64,000 nucleotides of DNA from Petaurus breviceps papuanus (GCA_028583685.1 JAMXIF010000043.1:4004314-4068313); one strand, 5' to 3'; numbered from the stretch's first letter, positions 34,620-47,985 are shown. Made by a program: numbers and translations. Notes: generated by a model not told the origin, from the sequence alone.

Positions 34620-37050
34620 GGGGGTAGAGTTAAGATGGCAGAGTAAAAGCAGGGACTTGCTTGAACTCTCCCCCAAACCTTTCCAAAAACCTACAAAAAT
34701 GATTCTAAATGAATTCTAGAGCTGCAGAACCCACAATATCATGGAGTGAAACAAATTTCCAGCCCATGACAACCTAGAAGGTCAATAGGAATGGTCTATT
34801 GCCCTGGAATGTGAAAGGAGTGAAGTTCAATGTGGGCTGTACCAGCACAGATGGGGCCATAGTTGGCCTCAGAGGACTGAATCAATAGAAGCTGTCATGC
34901 TTTCCAGACTTCTCAACACACACATGGCAGAGACAAGTTGTAAAGTCTGTGTCATAGCCCTGGGTGTCAGTCCTCATGTGAGGAGAAGTGCTAGTGTTGC
35001 AAAACTTTTGACCGCAATAGAGAAGGAATCTTCCTCACTGTTCCAAAGCAGAAAAGAGTGCTTGTGGTCACTCACAGATCAGAACACAGGCCAGAAAAGA
35101 AGTACAAACTTCTCCTTTAATCATACCATCTTGAAAGAACTGAAAATTCATGGATGCAAAGAAGTATCTCTCAAAATAGCTGCAAAAACCCTTGAAGCTT
35201 GGGACAGTACACCCTTCACACTGGAAGCAGAGTCCTACCTTAACAAGGAGTTAAAAAGTCAAGTATCTGGTGGGGTAAATGAGCAAACAGCATAAAAACA
35301 TTCAGCCTATTGAGTCTTACTGACAAAGAAGATCAAAACATACAACAAAAAGAAGAGAACAAAGTCAAAGCTCCTACATTCAAAGCCTCCAAGAAAAATA
35401 TGAATTGGTCTCAGGCCATACTCCATTGTTGTCCTTCATTTTCAAAGAGAAACAAAATGACATCACTATAGTAAAGTTAAGTTTCAATGTTTCCAACTGT
35501 GGCTTATGAGAAGAATAAAAGCTCAGAGTTCTCTAATACAGGTTAGGCACATATAGTCTCCATGAACATTTGGGGTAGATTCTCCAAATTTTTACACCCT
35601 ATGTTTCCTTTAAGCTGTTTCAGTTTTGCTTTGCTAGTAGATGATAGTATCTTTTCTGATTTGGACATGCCATGTTGAGCAGTCCTGTGCCAGTATGTCC
35701 CATGTCACACAATCTTACAAAATTCTTGAGAGAGATCTTGAGAGTGTCCTTGTATTGCAATAACATGGCCAGCCCATCACAGTTATGCTCTATTAAGCAG
35801 AGTTTGAATACTTGACAGTTTAGCTCAATTAAGGACCTCAGTGTCTGGTACCTTATCCTGCCAGGTGATCTTCAGAATCTTCATAAGACAATTCAAATGA
35901 AAGCAATTCAGTTTCCTGGCATGGTGCTGGTAGACTACAACAATGAGGTCAGCACAAAGGCTCTGTAGACCTTCAATTTGGTAGTCAGTCTAAACAAGAC
36001 TGTGTGCTTGCCCCCATGCTTTTTAGCATGGTGTTTCAAGCCATGTTGTCAAATACTTTCTTTTTGTCAAATGATTTCAAGGAGGATGAGCACAGTATCA
36101 GGTCAGCTACTTCACTGATGGAAATTCTTCAGTTTGAAAAGGCTACAAGCCAAGGCCAAAGTGGAGGGAGTGTTGGTGCATGATTGCATCAGGCCACAGA
36201 AGACCTCAAAAAGCATTTTAAAAATCAAATAAGAGAAATAGAGGAAAAATCTTGAACTGGAATGAGAGTGATAAAGAAAATCATAAAAATGAAGTCAAAA
36301 GCTTGCTAAAGGAGACCTAAAAATTACTGAAGAAAATAACACCTTAAAACATAGACTAACCCAATCAAAATAGGTCCAAAGAAATAATGAAGAGAGGAAT
36401 GCCTTAAAAAAATATATTGGACAAATGAAAAAGGAGTTCCAAAAGCTCAATCAAGAAAATAATTCCTTAAAAATTAGAATGAAGCAAATGGAAGCTAATT
36501 ATGAGAAATGAAGAAATTGTAAAAAGAAAACCAAACAAATGAAAAAATAGAAGACAATGTAAAATATTGCAATGGGAAAACGACCGACTTGGAAAATAGA
36601 TCCAGGAGAGATAATTTAAAAATATTGAACTACCTGAAAGTCAGGATCAAAAAAAGAGCCTGGACATCATCTTTCAAGAAGTTATCAGGGAAAACTGCCC
36701 TGATATTCTAGAACCAGAGGACAAAATAGAAGTGGAAAGAATCCACAGATCATATTCTTAAAATTATCCCAAAAGGAAAACCCCTAGAAATATTGTAACC
36801 AATTGTCAGAGTTCCCAGGTCAAAGAGAAAATATTGAAAGTAGACAGAAAGAAACAATTCAAGCATTGTGGGAAAATGATCAGGTTAACACAAGATTTAG
36901 AAGTCTTCAAATAAAAAAAATAAAAGAAAGTTTCTATTTTCATCTAGGGAGTTATTATAGGAAAATTAATAATACTCAATATGGGAAAAATGAAATGGGG
37001 CATTAATGAAACATAAAAATACACAAAAGTGCAGAAATAGGTTTTGAAGG
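34620..37050 (+). mobile_element. L1/HAL1-type element: 5' UTR and ORF1 only
   Basis: It starts GGGGTAGAGTTAAGATGGCAG, runs through the 5' UTR (a 132-codon chance frame at 34,897-35,295 lies in it) and enters ORF1 near 35,320. After an RTE insertion (35,421-36,188) ORF1 resumes. The coiled coil (AAAATTAGAATGAAGCAAAT) and the RRM start (tagatccaggagagataatt at 36,597) are visible, and the ORF1 C-terminal region ends near 37,020. No ORF2 or 3' UTR follows, so it is 3'-truncated or rearranged. Dead. Confidence 0.72.
35421..36188 (-). mobile_element. RTE/BovB-type LINE, minus strand, nested in L1 ORF1
   Basis: Read on the minus strand it gives relics of the RTE reverse transcriptase C-terminal half. 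These include the block before 36,000 (HAML..MGASTQSCL.. then TKLKVYRAFVLTSLL), IVL.RF..SPGRIRYQTL.. and the 3' end with 'ctctttgaaaatgaaggaca'. It is heavily mutated. The flanks tcaggccata (35,411-35,420) and tcaggccaca (36,189-36,198) form a 10 bp duplication with one mismatch, marking insertion into the L1. Confidence 0.72.
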
Positions 37051-40000
37051 GGGAAATAAATAAGCAGTGCAGTTTTATTACTATGATTTTAAGTTTAACC
37101 TACATTAAAAGAAAATGGTATTTAATAGAAGTGAATTGTTTCACATAGAATCCTGTTATTTTAATTTTCATATAGTAATCTTCACATTTCCTGATTTTTA
37201 AAAAGTTTCCATAAGACTTCCTGGTGGTCTTGAGACCACCCTGACAGTATCTCATTAAGGGGAGCTATAAAGAACATATTCATGGAAAAATAATCAATAA
37301 TGTTTGTGAAGGCTGTTATAGCTGTGTCCCCTAAATAATATTTTATCTACCACAAGTTCATTTTTTCTATGATATGACTTTGTTTGAATCACCTTGGTTT
37401 TTCTCCCTGATAATAAATACCCCAAATAATATTTTGCCCTTACCCCTGATATGCACGTCTGTAGGTCCAAGGAACTGATGATTCTTTTCTGGAAAATCTT
37501 TAGGAAGAAAGGAAAATCAACAACTAATAGAAAACAAATATGTGATTTTAGTGGACAGGAAATAACTCATTACTGATATGGGAATCATTCTTTGTTTAGT
37601 TTTGTATTATCAGACCTCCAATTAATTAATAATAATAACTAAGAAATAATGCAAAGCAAAATGATAAAAAATAAAATAAAAATATGGCAGGTATTAAGAC
37701 CCTTAACATAATATATTTGAAAATTTTGATATTAAATTTTTGAAATTATTGGAGGGAAATAAACCAGAAGTGCAGAAAAATTGTATATGCAAATTTAACA
37801 GAAGCACACCAAAATCTATAAGAAAACCAAAAAAGAAGCCTACAAACTACCTTGCTAATAAACATAATTTTCTTGTCACACAGAGGAATATTGATGCTAG
37901 CATCAACATTAGTTTAGAATATAAACTCATTTTTACAAATTTATGGGGAGAATGGTGAAAAGTAAGTGCAGTATCACCTTATAAATAACACGAAGCAGAG
38001 AATGGATGAAAAAAAGAAAACCTAAATTATACAAAGTCACTCCTAGGGTCATTCTGAGATGGAATTGGAAGGAATACAAATAAACAAAATTTGTTAGGTA
38101 TCTGAGAAGAATTTTACAGTAAATTATTTCATCTTAAAGCATCCTGGAACCACCACAGTTGGAATCTGCCACAATATTCCTAAATGTGATTCATTAGAAA
38201 TGAAAATGTCGCTGGGTGAGTGGAGAGGGATAGGAATATAATTTTGAAAAAAACAAAGCATATACCAAGGACAAACAAGTTGGACTCAACAATATTTTGA
38301 CAGAATAAATAGATTAATTCTAGAGATATCTTTTAAAATGGAAAAATAATGAATGTGTGTGGGGATGAAATAGTCATTCATTATTTATTAATGGAAAAGA
38401 AACCACTAGCAGAATATTAATAAATGACCAATATATATGACTAATTTTTGATAGTATAAGTTTCCTGCAATTAATTATATTTTTTGAGACTCATAGTTTC
38501 CTAAAAGTTAGGAAGGATATAAAATTCTACTGTGCTTATTGTTGTTATATTTAAAGTAATGTTTGATGCAAAACATCATCTTAAATGTTCCTTTTTTACA
38601 AGATATCTGTCATACATATGTCAAAATCTTATGAGTTTCCTTGAAACAACTGAGACGAGCTTATTTCATATTCCCTTGAACAGTAATATCAAATGAGACA
38701 AAAACAGAAAAATATGTGCTCACCAAATATATCATCCACATTCATGGAGAGTGTCCTAAACAAAAGTCCAAAATAAAGATGAGATGGTGAGTTTGCAAGT
38801 GAAATTGTGACAATGGCATCAATACTAATAGCACTTCAGATTTAATTAAACAAGATCCATAGTCACATGGAATGTCGCCATAAATACCCTGCACAGAAAA
38901 CAGTATCAATAATAGCAAACAAAACAGCTAGATGATTAGGGTTTACTCATCTGAGTATGGCATGCAATTGGATTGGATGCATAACTCCTGGCATTCATCC
39001 CTCAGTGAATGTATCTTGAAAAGACAACTACAAATGGACAATGATCCAGGAGCAGAATTCAACAAGATAATGTACTAAATTAATTTTCAGATAATACCCT
39101 GTATTCTTAATGATTACAAGCTTTGTCTTGAAACAAAGGTTCATCTATTTTTTTAATACCAGTATTCTTTTGGTGACATTATCTGTTTGTGAATTATATA
39201 TAATTAGAGTCTCTGAAGATTTAAGTGAAGGATCACTCATATTGGCCAATGGAAAGGTTGCTTATGTGTAGGAGGAAATATTTCACAAAAATGGAACAAC
39301 ACGGTTGGTGTAAAATGGGGAATTTCATAAGAGAGGTATATGACTATAAAAAAAAAAGGTTAGTCATGTGACAGGAGTGAGAGGTAATTCATGAAAAATT
39401 CTTATTTTGCCTCAATAATCTTTAAAAACTAAGAGAACAAAAATTCAATCTGAATATTTCCCCCCCCTTGGCAATAATTGGCTCTTGTGGCCAATTTATG
39501 GGACAACATTGCCAAGGAGAAAAATTGAACCATCTACTGTTGTGTTTAGTGATCAGATCTATTTGGAACACATTTTATTAATTATGTCAAGCAGATGTTC
39601 TGGGAAGCATTGTCTGATATAGAAATCCCCCTCCCTGCCAAGTGTGCTATTTTGGCAGAAGAATTTTAGGGCTTAAATATCCCTGTGGAGATCTTTGAAA
39701 AAGGTACTAACATTGACCTTGGATTACAAGGTTTGTATTACAATTGCAAATCAAGAGTAAAGTATTTATCTTTGTTGAAAGGAAAAAAAATTGAAGATGC
39801 CTATTTGAAATTTGATCATAAGAGTCCTTAACAAATTGCTTCAAGGACTCTGTGATGTGATAAAGGTGATATACATTACAAAGATCTAAATAGGAGTAAA
39901 TTATGAGCAGAGGCATAGTTGTATCTGATCATGTAGTAAAAAAATGTGAGTATATTTTTGATATTTCATAATGCAGGTTAGCATCTGCTTGTGATTTATT

Positions 40001-41200
40001 TAACCATGACACCTTTTAATTTTATTTTACCTATAAGATTGAGACATTATTACTTTGTTTTGAAAATATGTACAAGAGTATATGAATAGACTAGTATGAA
40101 TGTGCTACAAGCAGAGTTATTGGAGAGGCTATCCATACCTATGATAACACAGACACATTAGAATATTAGCATTTATTCTTTCAAGGAATCATCAGAACCA
40201 GAGGAGAGAAATATGATGGAGAACATCCGGGTACAGAGCAATGGGAGGAGGAATATAAGTGGTATTGTTATCAGAATAAACAATAGAACCACTGAAGGGG
40301 GGAAAAACAAAGCAAAAATATGAGAATCTCAGGTAAAGAATCTCAGTCCTGTCATAAAAGTATTGTATCCAAGTCATAGAGGACTTAAACTACATGGGCA
40401 TCTGTTAAGGTTCTGTAGCTCTTAAAAAGAGTGTAGCTAATAACTTCATTAATTGGCCTAATTATAATTTAATATTTCAAAAGGTGAAGGGACCAATGAG
40501 AGGAATGTGCATTTTACTTCTAAGTCTTAATAACAAGAAGGAATAATTTGCTAGAATGAAAGTGATAGGATCTTTATAAAGAGAGCTGTCAGCTCCTCTA
40601 CCTTAGAATTTATTAAAGGGGAGAAAAAATAGTGATAGTCTGTGTTACATACAAGATGATGTAAAAATTTCAGGGAAAGCATAGGCGGGGTCCTGTGAAT
40701 GAAGCTCACTTTTTTTTGGAAGTAATAGGAGGAATGAAGACCAATGATCTTCAGAGGAAGAAAGTCATTACAAAAGGAACAATGAATTTATGTACAGGAT
40801 ACCTAAGATGTTAAAGGGAGCATAAAGCTTCCTTTGATGTGTACAAATCAACTGTGTTATTTTCTACATTTAACTTAGAGGAAATAGTTTTACTCCTGCA
40901 TTTCCTTATCTTCCAAATGAGAAGTCTGAACTAGGTAATATCTGAGAACTCTTTAACCTTTGAAACTCATGTTTTTAAACAATTTCCTTGAATTGAAAAA
41001 TGTAATTACTGATCCACTTTCAGGGAGCTCTAAAAATAATGGAAAATGGGCATGGTGCCACAGGATTAATGAGGGGAAGCTGTTATTCATAAAAAAAGAA
41101 TTGAGTCTTGCATTCTATAGGCTAATGTGTTTCAATTACTTTAGAGTGGGGGGATTCTAGAAGATATAATTAATAGGAATTTTAATAAAAGAAAACAGAA
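37050..41200. other. 4.1 kb with no recognised repeat or gene
   Basis: The longest stretch in which I see neither an interspersed repeat nor a plausible gene. It is AT-rich, with only short frames (the longest, 72 codons at 37,740-37,958, is low-complexity and Lys/Asn-rich). A small perfect inverted repeat, ggtggtct-tg-agaccacc, lies near 37,213-37,232. Old decayed repeats may be hidden here. Confidence 0.4.
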
Positions 41201-42000
41201 AAGAAAAAAGAAGCAGTTATCACAAAGAACTAGCATGACTTCATTAAGACAGGTCACCTAGACTAATTTGTAATCACACAGTATTAATACTCAGATGGAT
41301 CAGTGTGATGATCAATACACTTGACCAAAGTTTTTAGAAATTCATTGGAGAAGTTGTTTTTTTGTTAGAAAAATGGGGGGAAATGTGGCATATTTGGCTG
41401 TATAACTAAAAGGATTCAGAAATAAATGAAGATCTAGATTCAAAAGAAGTAAGAAATGTGTTGATGTCAATTTGGCAATGTAGTGCCTCAGAAACATGTA
41501 CTTGATTCTGTGCTACTTAAACTGTTGAATATGACTTGGGAAAATGTATAAATGTCATGCCTATTACATTTTCAAATGATAGAAAGTCAAGAGAGCATTG
41601 AATGATAGTTTCATGATCCAAAAAGCTTTTGGCAAGGTTTGGTCACATCAAAGCAGGTTAAATTTAATAAAGTATGAAGCCTTATGCTTGCATTCAAAAA
41701 AATAAATTTCACAAGTACAAAGTGGAGAAAGTGTGGTTAGGCAGGAATCCATCTGAAAAGTATCTTGGAGTCTTTCTTAACTAAACTCTCAATATGAGTC
41801 AAGAGAGTGAGTTTTTTTTAATTGTGTAATATAATAGTAAAAAAAACAACAACAAAGTTAGATTGAATTTGAAAATATAGGTCAAATGACAAGGATTATG
41901 GAGATGATTATCCTATTGTATTCCAACATAGGTAACATCGGAAATGTGCCTTTCAATTGGGGTAACCCATTGCAGTAAGAATGTTCCTTATTAACAGAAC
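41200..42000 (+). mobile_element. CR1/L3 LINE fragment (reverse transcriptase region)
   Basis: Blocks in CR1 order are 'aactagcatgacttcattaa', 'gacaggtcacctagactaat', 'tttaataaagtatgaagcct', 'tgcattcaaaaaaataaatt', 'cacaagtacaaagtggagaa' and 'tctcaatatgagtcaagaga'. These belong to the CR1 RT domain and the stretch after it. No open frame remains. Confidence 0.72.
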
Positions 42001-42841
42001 ATACAAGTCAGGGTTCTCAGGATAGTTAAAAATTTTAGATCATTTCATATAAAATCTCAGTGATTTTGACATTCAGGATGTTCCAAACCAAATCTTTGAT
42101 TTTTGACCTTTCAGATATTAATATTCAGAACCTAATGAGACTCTTCCATCTTTCTCTCTAAACTTATGCCATCGGATATGAAGTCTTTAAAATTCTACTT
42201 ACTCAATATCTGTTACATCCATGACCTTTGATTGTCAAGATGATCAATTTGGCATCTAACTAGGGGTTTATACCTTGTTATTTTTCTTGTTTTTTTTAGT
42301 TGAATGCAAATTCATTGATCTATTCTTTCTCTATTTTATTGATGTAAACATTTAGGAATATAAATTACTACTAACCTCTTTTGACTACAGTAAATAAATT
42401 TCGATATATCATCTCATTATTGTCATTCTCTTTAATGTAATTCTTAACTGTTTCCATGATTTCTCCTTTGATCACTCATTCCTCAGGATACAATTACTTA
42501 TTCCTAATTAATTTTATCTTTCCACTGAAATTTATTGCATGGAATTTTATTGCATTGTGATCTTAAAATGAAGCATTTAATATTTCAGGTTTTCACTACT
42601 TTTGTGAGGTTAGTTTTTTTATATAAGTGCCATGAAAAATGATATATTTCTTCCTATTCCAATTCATTTCCCCCCAGAGGTATATCATACCAAACTTTTC
42701 TAAAATTCTATTAATTTCCTTAATTTTTTTCTTGTTTATTTTTTATTAGATTTTTCTAGTTCTGAGATGGGAAAGTTGAGTTCCCTGACTAGTATACATT
42801 TTATATTCCCTCCTGTAACTTAGTTGACTTTTAAGAATTAA

Positions 42842-45415
42842 GGAGCCATTTTTAGACTTCCAGGAGTTATGATGGTGGAATAAATGTTAAATTGCTGTCA
42901 CTCTCCCATATTAACCTCTGGAAAAAACAAACAAACAAACAAACAAAAAACAGTGCCCCAGGAAAAATCCTGGAAAAGCAGAGACAGCCAGAAAGATGGG
43001 GCAGAGCATTATTTTAGTCAGGACAGTTGGAGGATTGGCGAGAAAAGTCTATTTTATTCAGGCAAAAGGGGAACACATTCCAGGAGGCATTTCCACAAGT
43101 CAGCAGCAAGCCCAACCTTAGCAAAACAATGGGAGATCCTGGGTCCTAGAGTGGTGGAGCAGGCAAATGCCAATACCAAAACATCCCACATGCCTTAGCA
43201 TAGCCAGAGGAACCAGCAGACTACAGCTCATAGAACCAGCATGTGTTAAGCACAGCTCCAGATAGACAGGCATCCTCCAGTAGCCATATGTCCACATGCT
43301 TCATGTTTCTAGTTGTATTTTTGAAAATGTAGAGTTTTATTAGTATTATATTGAATAATTAAATTAATTTAGGTAGAATTTTCATTTTTATTAGCTTGGC
43401 TTACCCAAAAGCAACTGGTATATTTTTTTTCTAATTATTTAGATATCTATTTGTGTGAAAAGTTTTTCATAATTGTGTTCATATTGTTTCTGGGTTTGTT
43501 TTTAGCAAGTAGACTCCCAAATATTTGATATTGTCAATAGCTAATTTAAATGGAATTTATCTTTCTATCTCTTGTTGCTGGGTTTGTTAACATTATATAG
43601 AAATGTTGATGACTTATGTGGATTTATTTTATATCCTGCAACTTTACTAAAGTTGTTCATTATTTAAAGTAATTTCTTTAATTGATTCTCTATGATTTTT
43701 TATCATGCCATATTCCAAGAAAGATAGCTTTGTTTCTTTGCTGTGTATTATAAATCCTTCAGTTTATTTTTCTTCTCATTGCTAAAATGAACATTTGTGG
43801 TACAATATAGTGTAAAAGTGGTTCTTCTTTCATCCCTGTTCTTTTTGGAAATGTTTCTAGCTTATCTCCATTACATATAATTTTACTGATGGTTTTAGAT
43901 CGATGATATTTATTATTTCATGGAAAACTCCATCTATTCCTATGCTTTTGTAAGGGTTATGGGATTTAAAGATCTCCCATGCCCCATGGATGTGCTGACA
44001 TAGCAGAGCAAGAGAAAGTGAAAAGCCGAGCTAACGGTCCTGCAGTTGGCAGTTGGTGGGGGGTGCCTTTTTTTTTTTTTTTTTAGAGTTAGGACTCCTG
44101 CTGAGGACTGCCAAGGGCCGGAGCTGCCGGGAGCACTCTTCCAGGACGCTGGGTGGTTGCTGTGAGTGGGGAGAGGAGGACCTTTGCCTGAGGTAGCCTG
44201 TTCTGTTTTAAAGGCTTGAAAATGTGGGTGCTTTCTACTTTATCTACCTGTGCCAATATCATAACTACTCTGATGGCTTTCACTTTCTGGTTTTGGGACT
44301 CAGTCTTTTGGTATCTTAATAAATTTTCTAGTTTATTTCCCCAAATGGCAAACCTGACGTATTTTGTGATGGATAATTATATCAGCATATTTGTAATCTC
44401 TATAGGCATTGTGAATATGGCATTGCTGGTACAGCTTTCAAGTGTTAATATGAATGGGTATTGTATTTTGTCAAAAGTTTTTTTTTTCTGTATGTTATCA
44501 TCTTCCCATGTAGTGATTTAAATAGTTTAGCCTTATCAAATAACATGTTTTATTCTTGTTTATGTTTTTATGCTTTTTTTGAGAATTGTATTTGAAACAA
44601 ATGTTATTATCATCAGGAATGTTTGGAAAATTGGAACACTAATGAATTGTTGGTGGAGTGGAAATGATTCAACTATTCTGATGAGTAACTTGGAACTATG
44701 CCCAAAAGGCTATAAAACTGTATACCCTTTGATCCCACAATACCACTACTAGGTCTGTATTCCAAAGAGAACATAAAAAAAGGGAAGAAAGGTCCCACAT
44801 CTAAAAAAAATGTTTATTTCTTGCAGCTCTTTTTGTGATGGCAAAGATTTGGAAATTGAGAGGTTGTTCATTAATAGGGGAGTGGCTGAACAAGTTGTGG
44901 AATATGAATGCAATGGAATACTACTCTTCCAGTAGAAATTCTGAGTAGGGGGGGTTTCAGAAAAAAAGAAGCTTTGAAAGACTTGCAAGAACTGATGCTG
45001 AGTGAAGTGAGCAGAACCAGGAAAACATTGAGCACAGTAACAGCAATACTGTGTGTTGCCCACCTTTGATAACCTAACTTTTCTCAGTAATGTAATGATC
45101 CAGGATAATTCCAAGACTCACAACAGGAAATGCTATCCACATCCAGAGAAAGAACTATGGACTCTGAATGCAGATCAAAGCATACTACTTTCTTTTTGTT
45201 TCTTTCTTGTCATTTTTCCTCTTTGTTCTGTTTCTTCCTTTACAACAGGACTAATATGGAAATGTGTTTAACTTGATTTCTTATGTATAGCCTAAATCAG
45301 ATTGTATGTGGCTTTGGAGAGAAGGGAGCAGAGCGAAGGGAAAAATTTGATCTAAAATCTTATTAATTTTGAAAACCAAAAATTTAAAAAATGAATAAAA
45401 TTTGTTTAAAAAGTG
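42842..45415 (+). mobile_element. Composite L1 insertion (5' UTR, inverted ORF2 piece, LTR relic, 3' end)
   Basis: It sits inside the minus-strand L1 with aagaatt at both edges (about 42,834 and 45,422) as a likely target duplication. Order: an L1-type 5' UTR in plus orientation (42,850-43,300: 'ccaggagttatgatggtgga'), a minus-oriented ORF2 piece (43,305-43,948, matching 7,310-7,995), an LTR-B-like relic (43,949-about 44,590), and a plus-oriented ORF2 C-terminus with 3' UTR (44,600-45,412: 'gaatgtttggaaaattggaa', 'aatactactcttccagtag'). The head and tail fit one plus-strand L1. The middle is rearranged or built by later insertions. Confidence 0.6.
43949..44590 (+). mobile_element. LTR-B-like relic with membrane-type open frame
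   Basis: It begins TGTAAGGGTTATGGGATTTA AAGATC, closely like the start of family B LTRs (TGTAATAGTAATGGAATTTA). A GC-richer leader follows, then a frame opening at 44,216. That frame is 101 codons (MKMWVLSTLSTCANIITTLM..), strongly hydrophobic with two to three possible membrane segments. The 3' end of the LTR cannot be found; L1 sequence follows. An old, diverged fossil; its relation to family B is inferred from start, layout and frame position. Confidence 0.45.
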
Positions 45416-47044
45416 ACAGAAAAGAATTTAGATGCCATACCATTTAGTGCATATATGTTTAATATTGATATTACTTCTTTAAATATAGTGTCTTTAAACA
45501 CAATGCAGTTTCCCTGCATTTCTCTTTTAATTAGATCAACTTTTACTTTTTATTTGTCTGAATTGCAATTGCTACCCTGTTTTATTTTTAACTTCAGCTG
45601 AATCATAATTGATCCTGCTTCATCCTTTTTTCTTTATTCTGTGTGTGTGTGTGTGCTGCAGGTGTGTTTCTGGTAAACAACATGTAGGATTCAGTTTTTC
45701 AATTTACTCTGCTGTATGCTTCCATTTTATGGGTGGGGTGATCCCATTCCCATTTACAGTTATGAATGCTAGCTATATATTTCCCTCTATCTTGCTTTAT
45801 TTCTTTCTCACTCCTCTCTCTCCCTTCTTTCCTCCCTCATCCTCCATTTCTATCCTTTTATCCTTTATCTGCTCAAAGAGTTTTGTTTCTTTCAACTACC
45901 TATTCTGATCAGAGTAAGGTTAAACTGTTGTCCACCCCACCCACTTTCCTCTCCATAGTAAAAGTTCTGTTGTGTTTCTTTTATATAAGATAATTTCCTC
46001 ATTCTGCCTCTTCATTCCCACTTCTCCCAGTGCATCTCTTTTTCCCACCTATTATTTTTAAGATTTTTTTGGAATATCATCCCATCATAGTCAACTCACT
46101 CCTATTCTTTCTGTCTATGAACATACCTTCTAACTGATCTAATAATGAAAATGTTCTTGTGAGTTTCAAGTTTCATCTTCTCATGTCAGAATGTAAATAG
46201 TTTAACCTTAATTAATTCATTATTATTTCTCATTACTGTTTACTTTTTTAATGAATACCTTGAGTCTTTATTTGAAAATCAAATTTCTTTTTCAACTGTG
46301 AACTTTTCATAAGGAATGTTTGAAAGTCTTTTATTTAATTAAATATCGATTTTCCCTTAAATGCTTATACTCTGTTTTGCTGGCTATATGATTCTTGATT
46401 GTAATGCTAACTCTTTTGTGATCTAGAGTATCATATTCCCATCCCTCAGATCCTTCAATGAAGCAGCTGCTAAATCTTGCAGTATCTTGACTGTGGCTGT
46501 TTTTGGTATTTTTTACTTGACTTGAGAGCCCAAGAGTTTGGCCATAATATTCCTAGAAGTTTTCATTTTGGGATCGTTTTCAGGAGTTAATCAGTGGATT
46601 CTTTTAATTAGTATATACCTTCTTGTTCTAGGTTATCAGGGAAGTTTTCTTTGATAACTTCTTGAAATATAATATTTAGAGGTTACTTTTTTATCATGGT
46701 TTTCAGGTTGTCCAATAACTCTAAAATCATCTCTTTTCTTTCTATTTTCCAATTCAGTTATTTTTCTAATGAAATACTTCACATTTTCTTCTGTTTTGTT
46801 CATTCTTTGTTTTTGTTTTCTTACTTCTTGAGGTTTCCTGGAGTCACTACCTTCTGCTTGCACTATTCTAATTTTCAAATAATTATTTTCTTCAGTGAGT
46901 ATTTGTAATTCATTTTCCATTTGTCCAGTTCTACTTTTAAAGAAGTTATTTTTTTTTCTCTTCAATGAAATTTTTTACCTTTTCTTGCCCCATTTGGTCA
47001 ACTGTCTCTTTTAAGCTTTGTGCTTCATTTACCATGAGGCTTTT

Positions 47045-47205
47045 TCTCTCCTCTTCTCTTCTTTTCTCCCTTCCTCTCCTTTCATCTCCTCTCCTCTCAG
47101 CTCCTCTCCTCTCTTTTCCACTCCTTTCTTCTTCTCACTCTCTCTGTCTCTCTCTCTGTCCCTGTCTCTCTCTCTGTCTCTCTCTCCCTGTCTCTCTCTC
47201 TCTTT
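47045..47205. repeat. CT-rich simple repeat
   Basis: A pyrimidine-only tract of ctcct, tctct and tgtct units in the L1 ORF1 region. It creates chance frames of Ser/Leu repeats. Confidence 0.9.
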
Positions 47206-47239
47206 TAAGGATATTTTTTCCAGTATTTTTTTTGACTTC

Positions 47240-47985
47240 TTGTAATGGCAAGGAAAATTTTACTTTGCTGCTTGTTTTAGTGACTCAAGTGCCTTTGAAC
47301 CTTGCCTTTGATTGTATCAAAGGTCTTTGTTGGAGACAGTATACACTGTGCTGCCATTAATAGATCTAAGGGAATTTGAAGACCTTTCCTGTCCTTAATA
47401 GGTCTAATGTCATCACATGGAGTTTACCAAAAGTGTGGAACAGGAAGGGTGAAACAGGAAGGAGCAGAACAGAGAAAAGCTTAAGGAAAGCTGGAATCAA
47501 GAAGAACTTAGAAGGAGAATGCTTGTGATTTTGTTGTTCTGTTGATTTGTATTACTTTCTGTGAACTGAGAAAGAGAATGTTTGTGATATGCTAATATCA
47601 CAATTATCACAATATTCTATAGCATACTGTCTGTTTGTCTGTCAAACAAAAGCTGTCTGTTGTTCTTAGAAGTCCTGAAAGAGGATTTTACTGCTTTTAC
47701 ATAAGTCCTGGGACTTTACTGTTGATTTGTGTTTTATGTCATAAACAGAAGCCTTTTGTGTTAATTTGTGTTACTTTATCAGACAGAAAGTGAATTGAGA
47801 GGATAGTGCCAACAATGTGTGTAAATATCATTGTAGTTCTGTTAAGCTTTGTCTTTCTAGAAACAGAAACTGTGAAGGACTTGGAGTGGAGTTTTTCCCA
47901 TGAGTTGATATATAGAACTGGGTGGGTCTTCCCCTTTAAAACATTCCTTTACCAAGCTGTTGAATATTCTTTTGTGATATTTTTG
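47240..47985 (+). mobile_element. Second LTR-B-like relic
   Basis: Its layout parallels family B: a leader with 'agggaatttgaagacctttc', an ATG followed by codons for a hydrophobic start (near 47,519), a cysteine/serine region, and then at 47,806 a frame opening MCVNIIVVLLSFVFLETETV. This lines up with MYLVALLSLVSPGTKIAE in the 56,223 copy. It sits in the ORF1 region of the minus-strand L1. Borders are approximate, no target duplication was found, and it looks old and broken. Confidence 0.45.

Noticed and set aside
34897-35295. 132-codon plus frame
   Set aside because: It lies in the L1 5' UTR shared with other copies here. No domain, and it is not preserved in the sister copies.
46965-47360. 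131-codon Ser/Leu-rich frame
   Set aside because: It spans the CT-rich tract and L1 antisense sequence.
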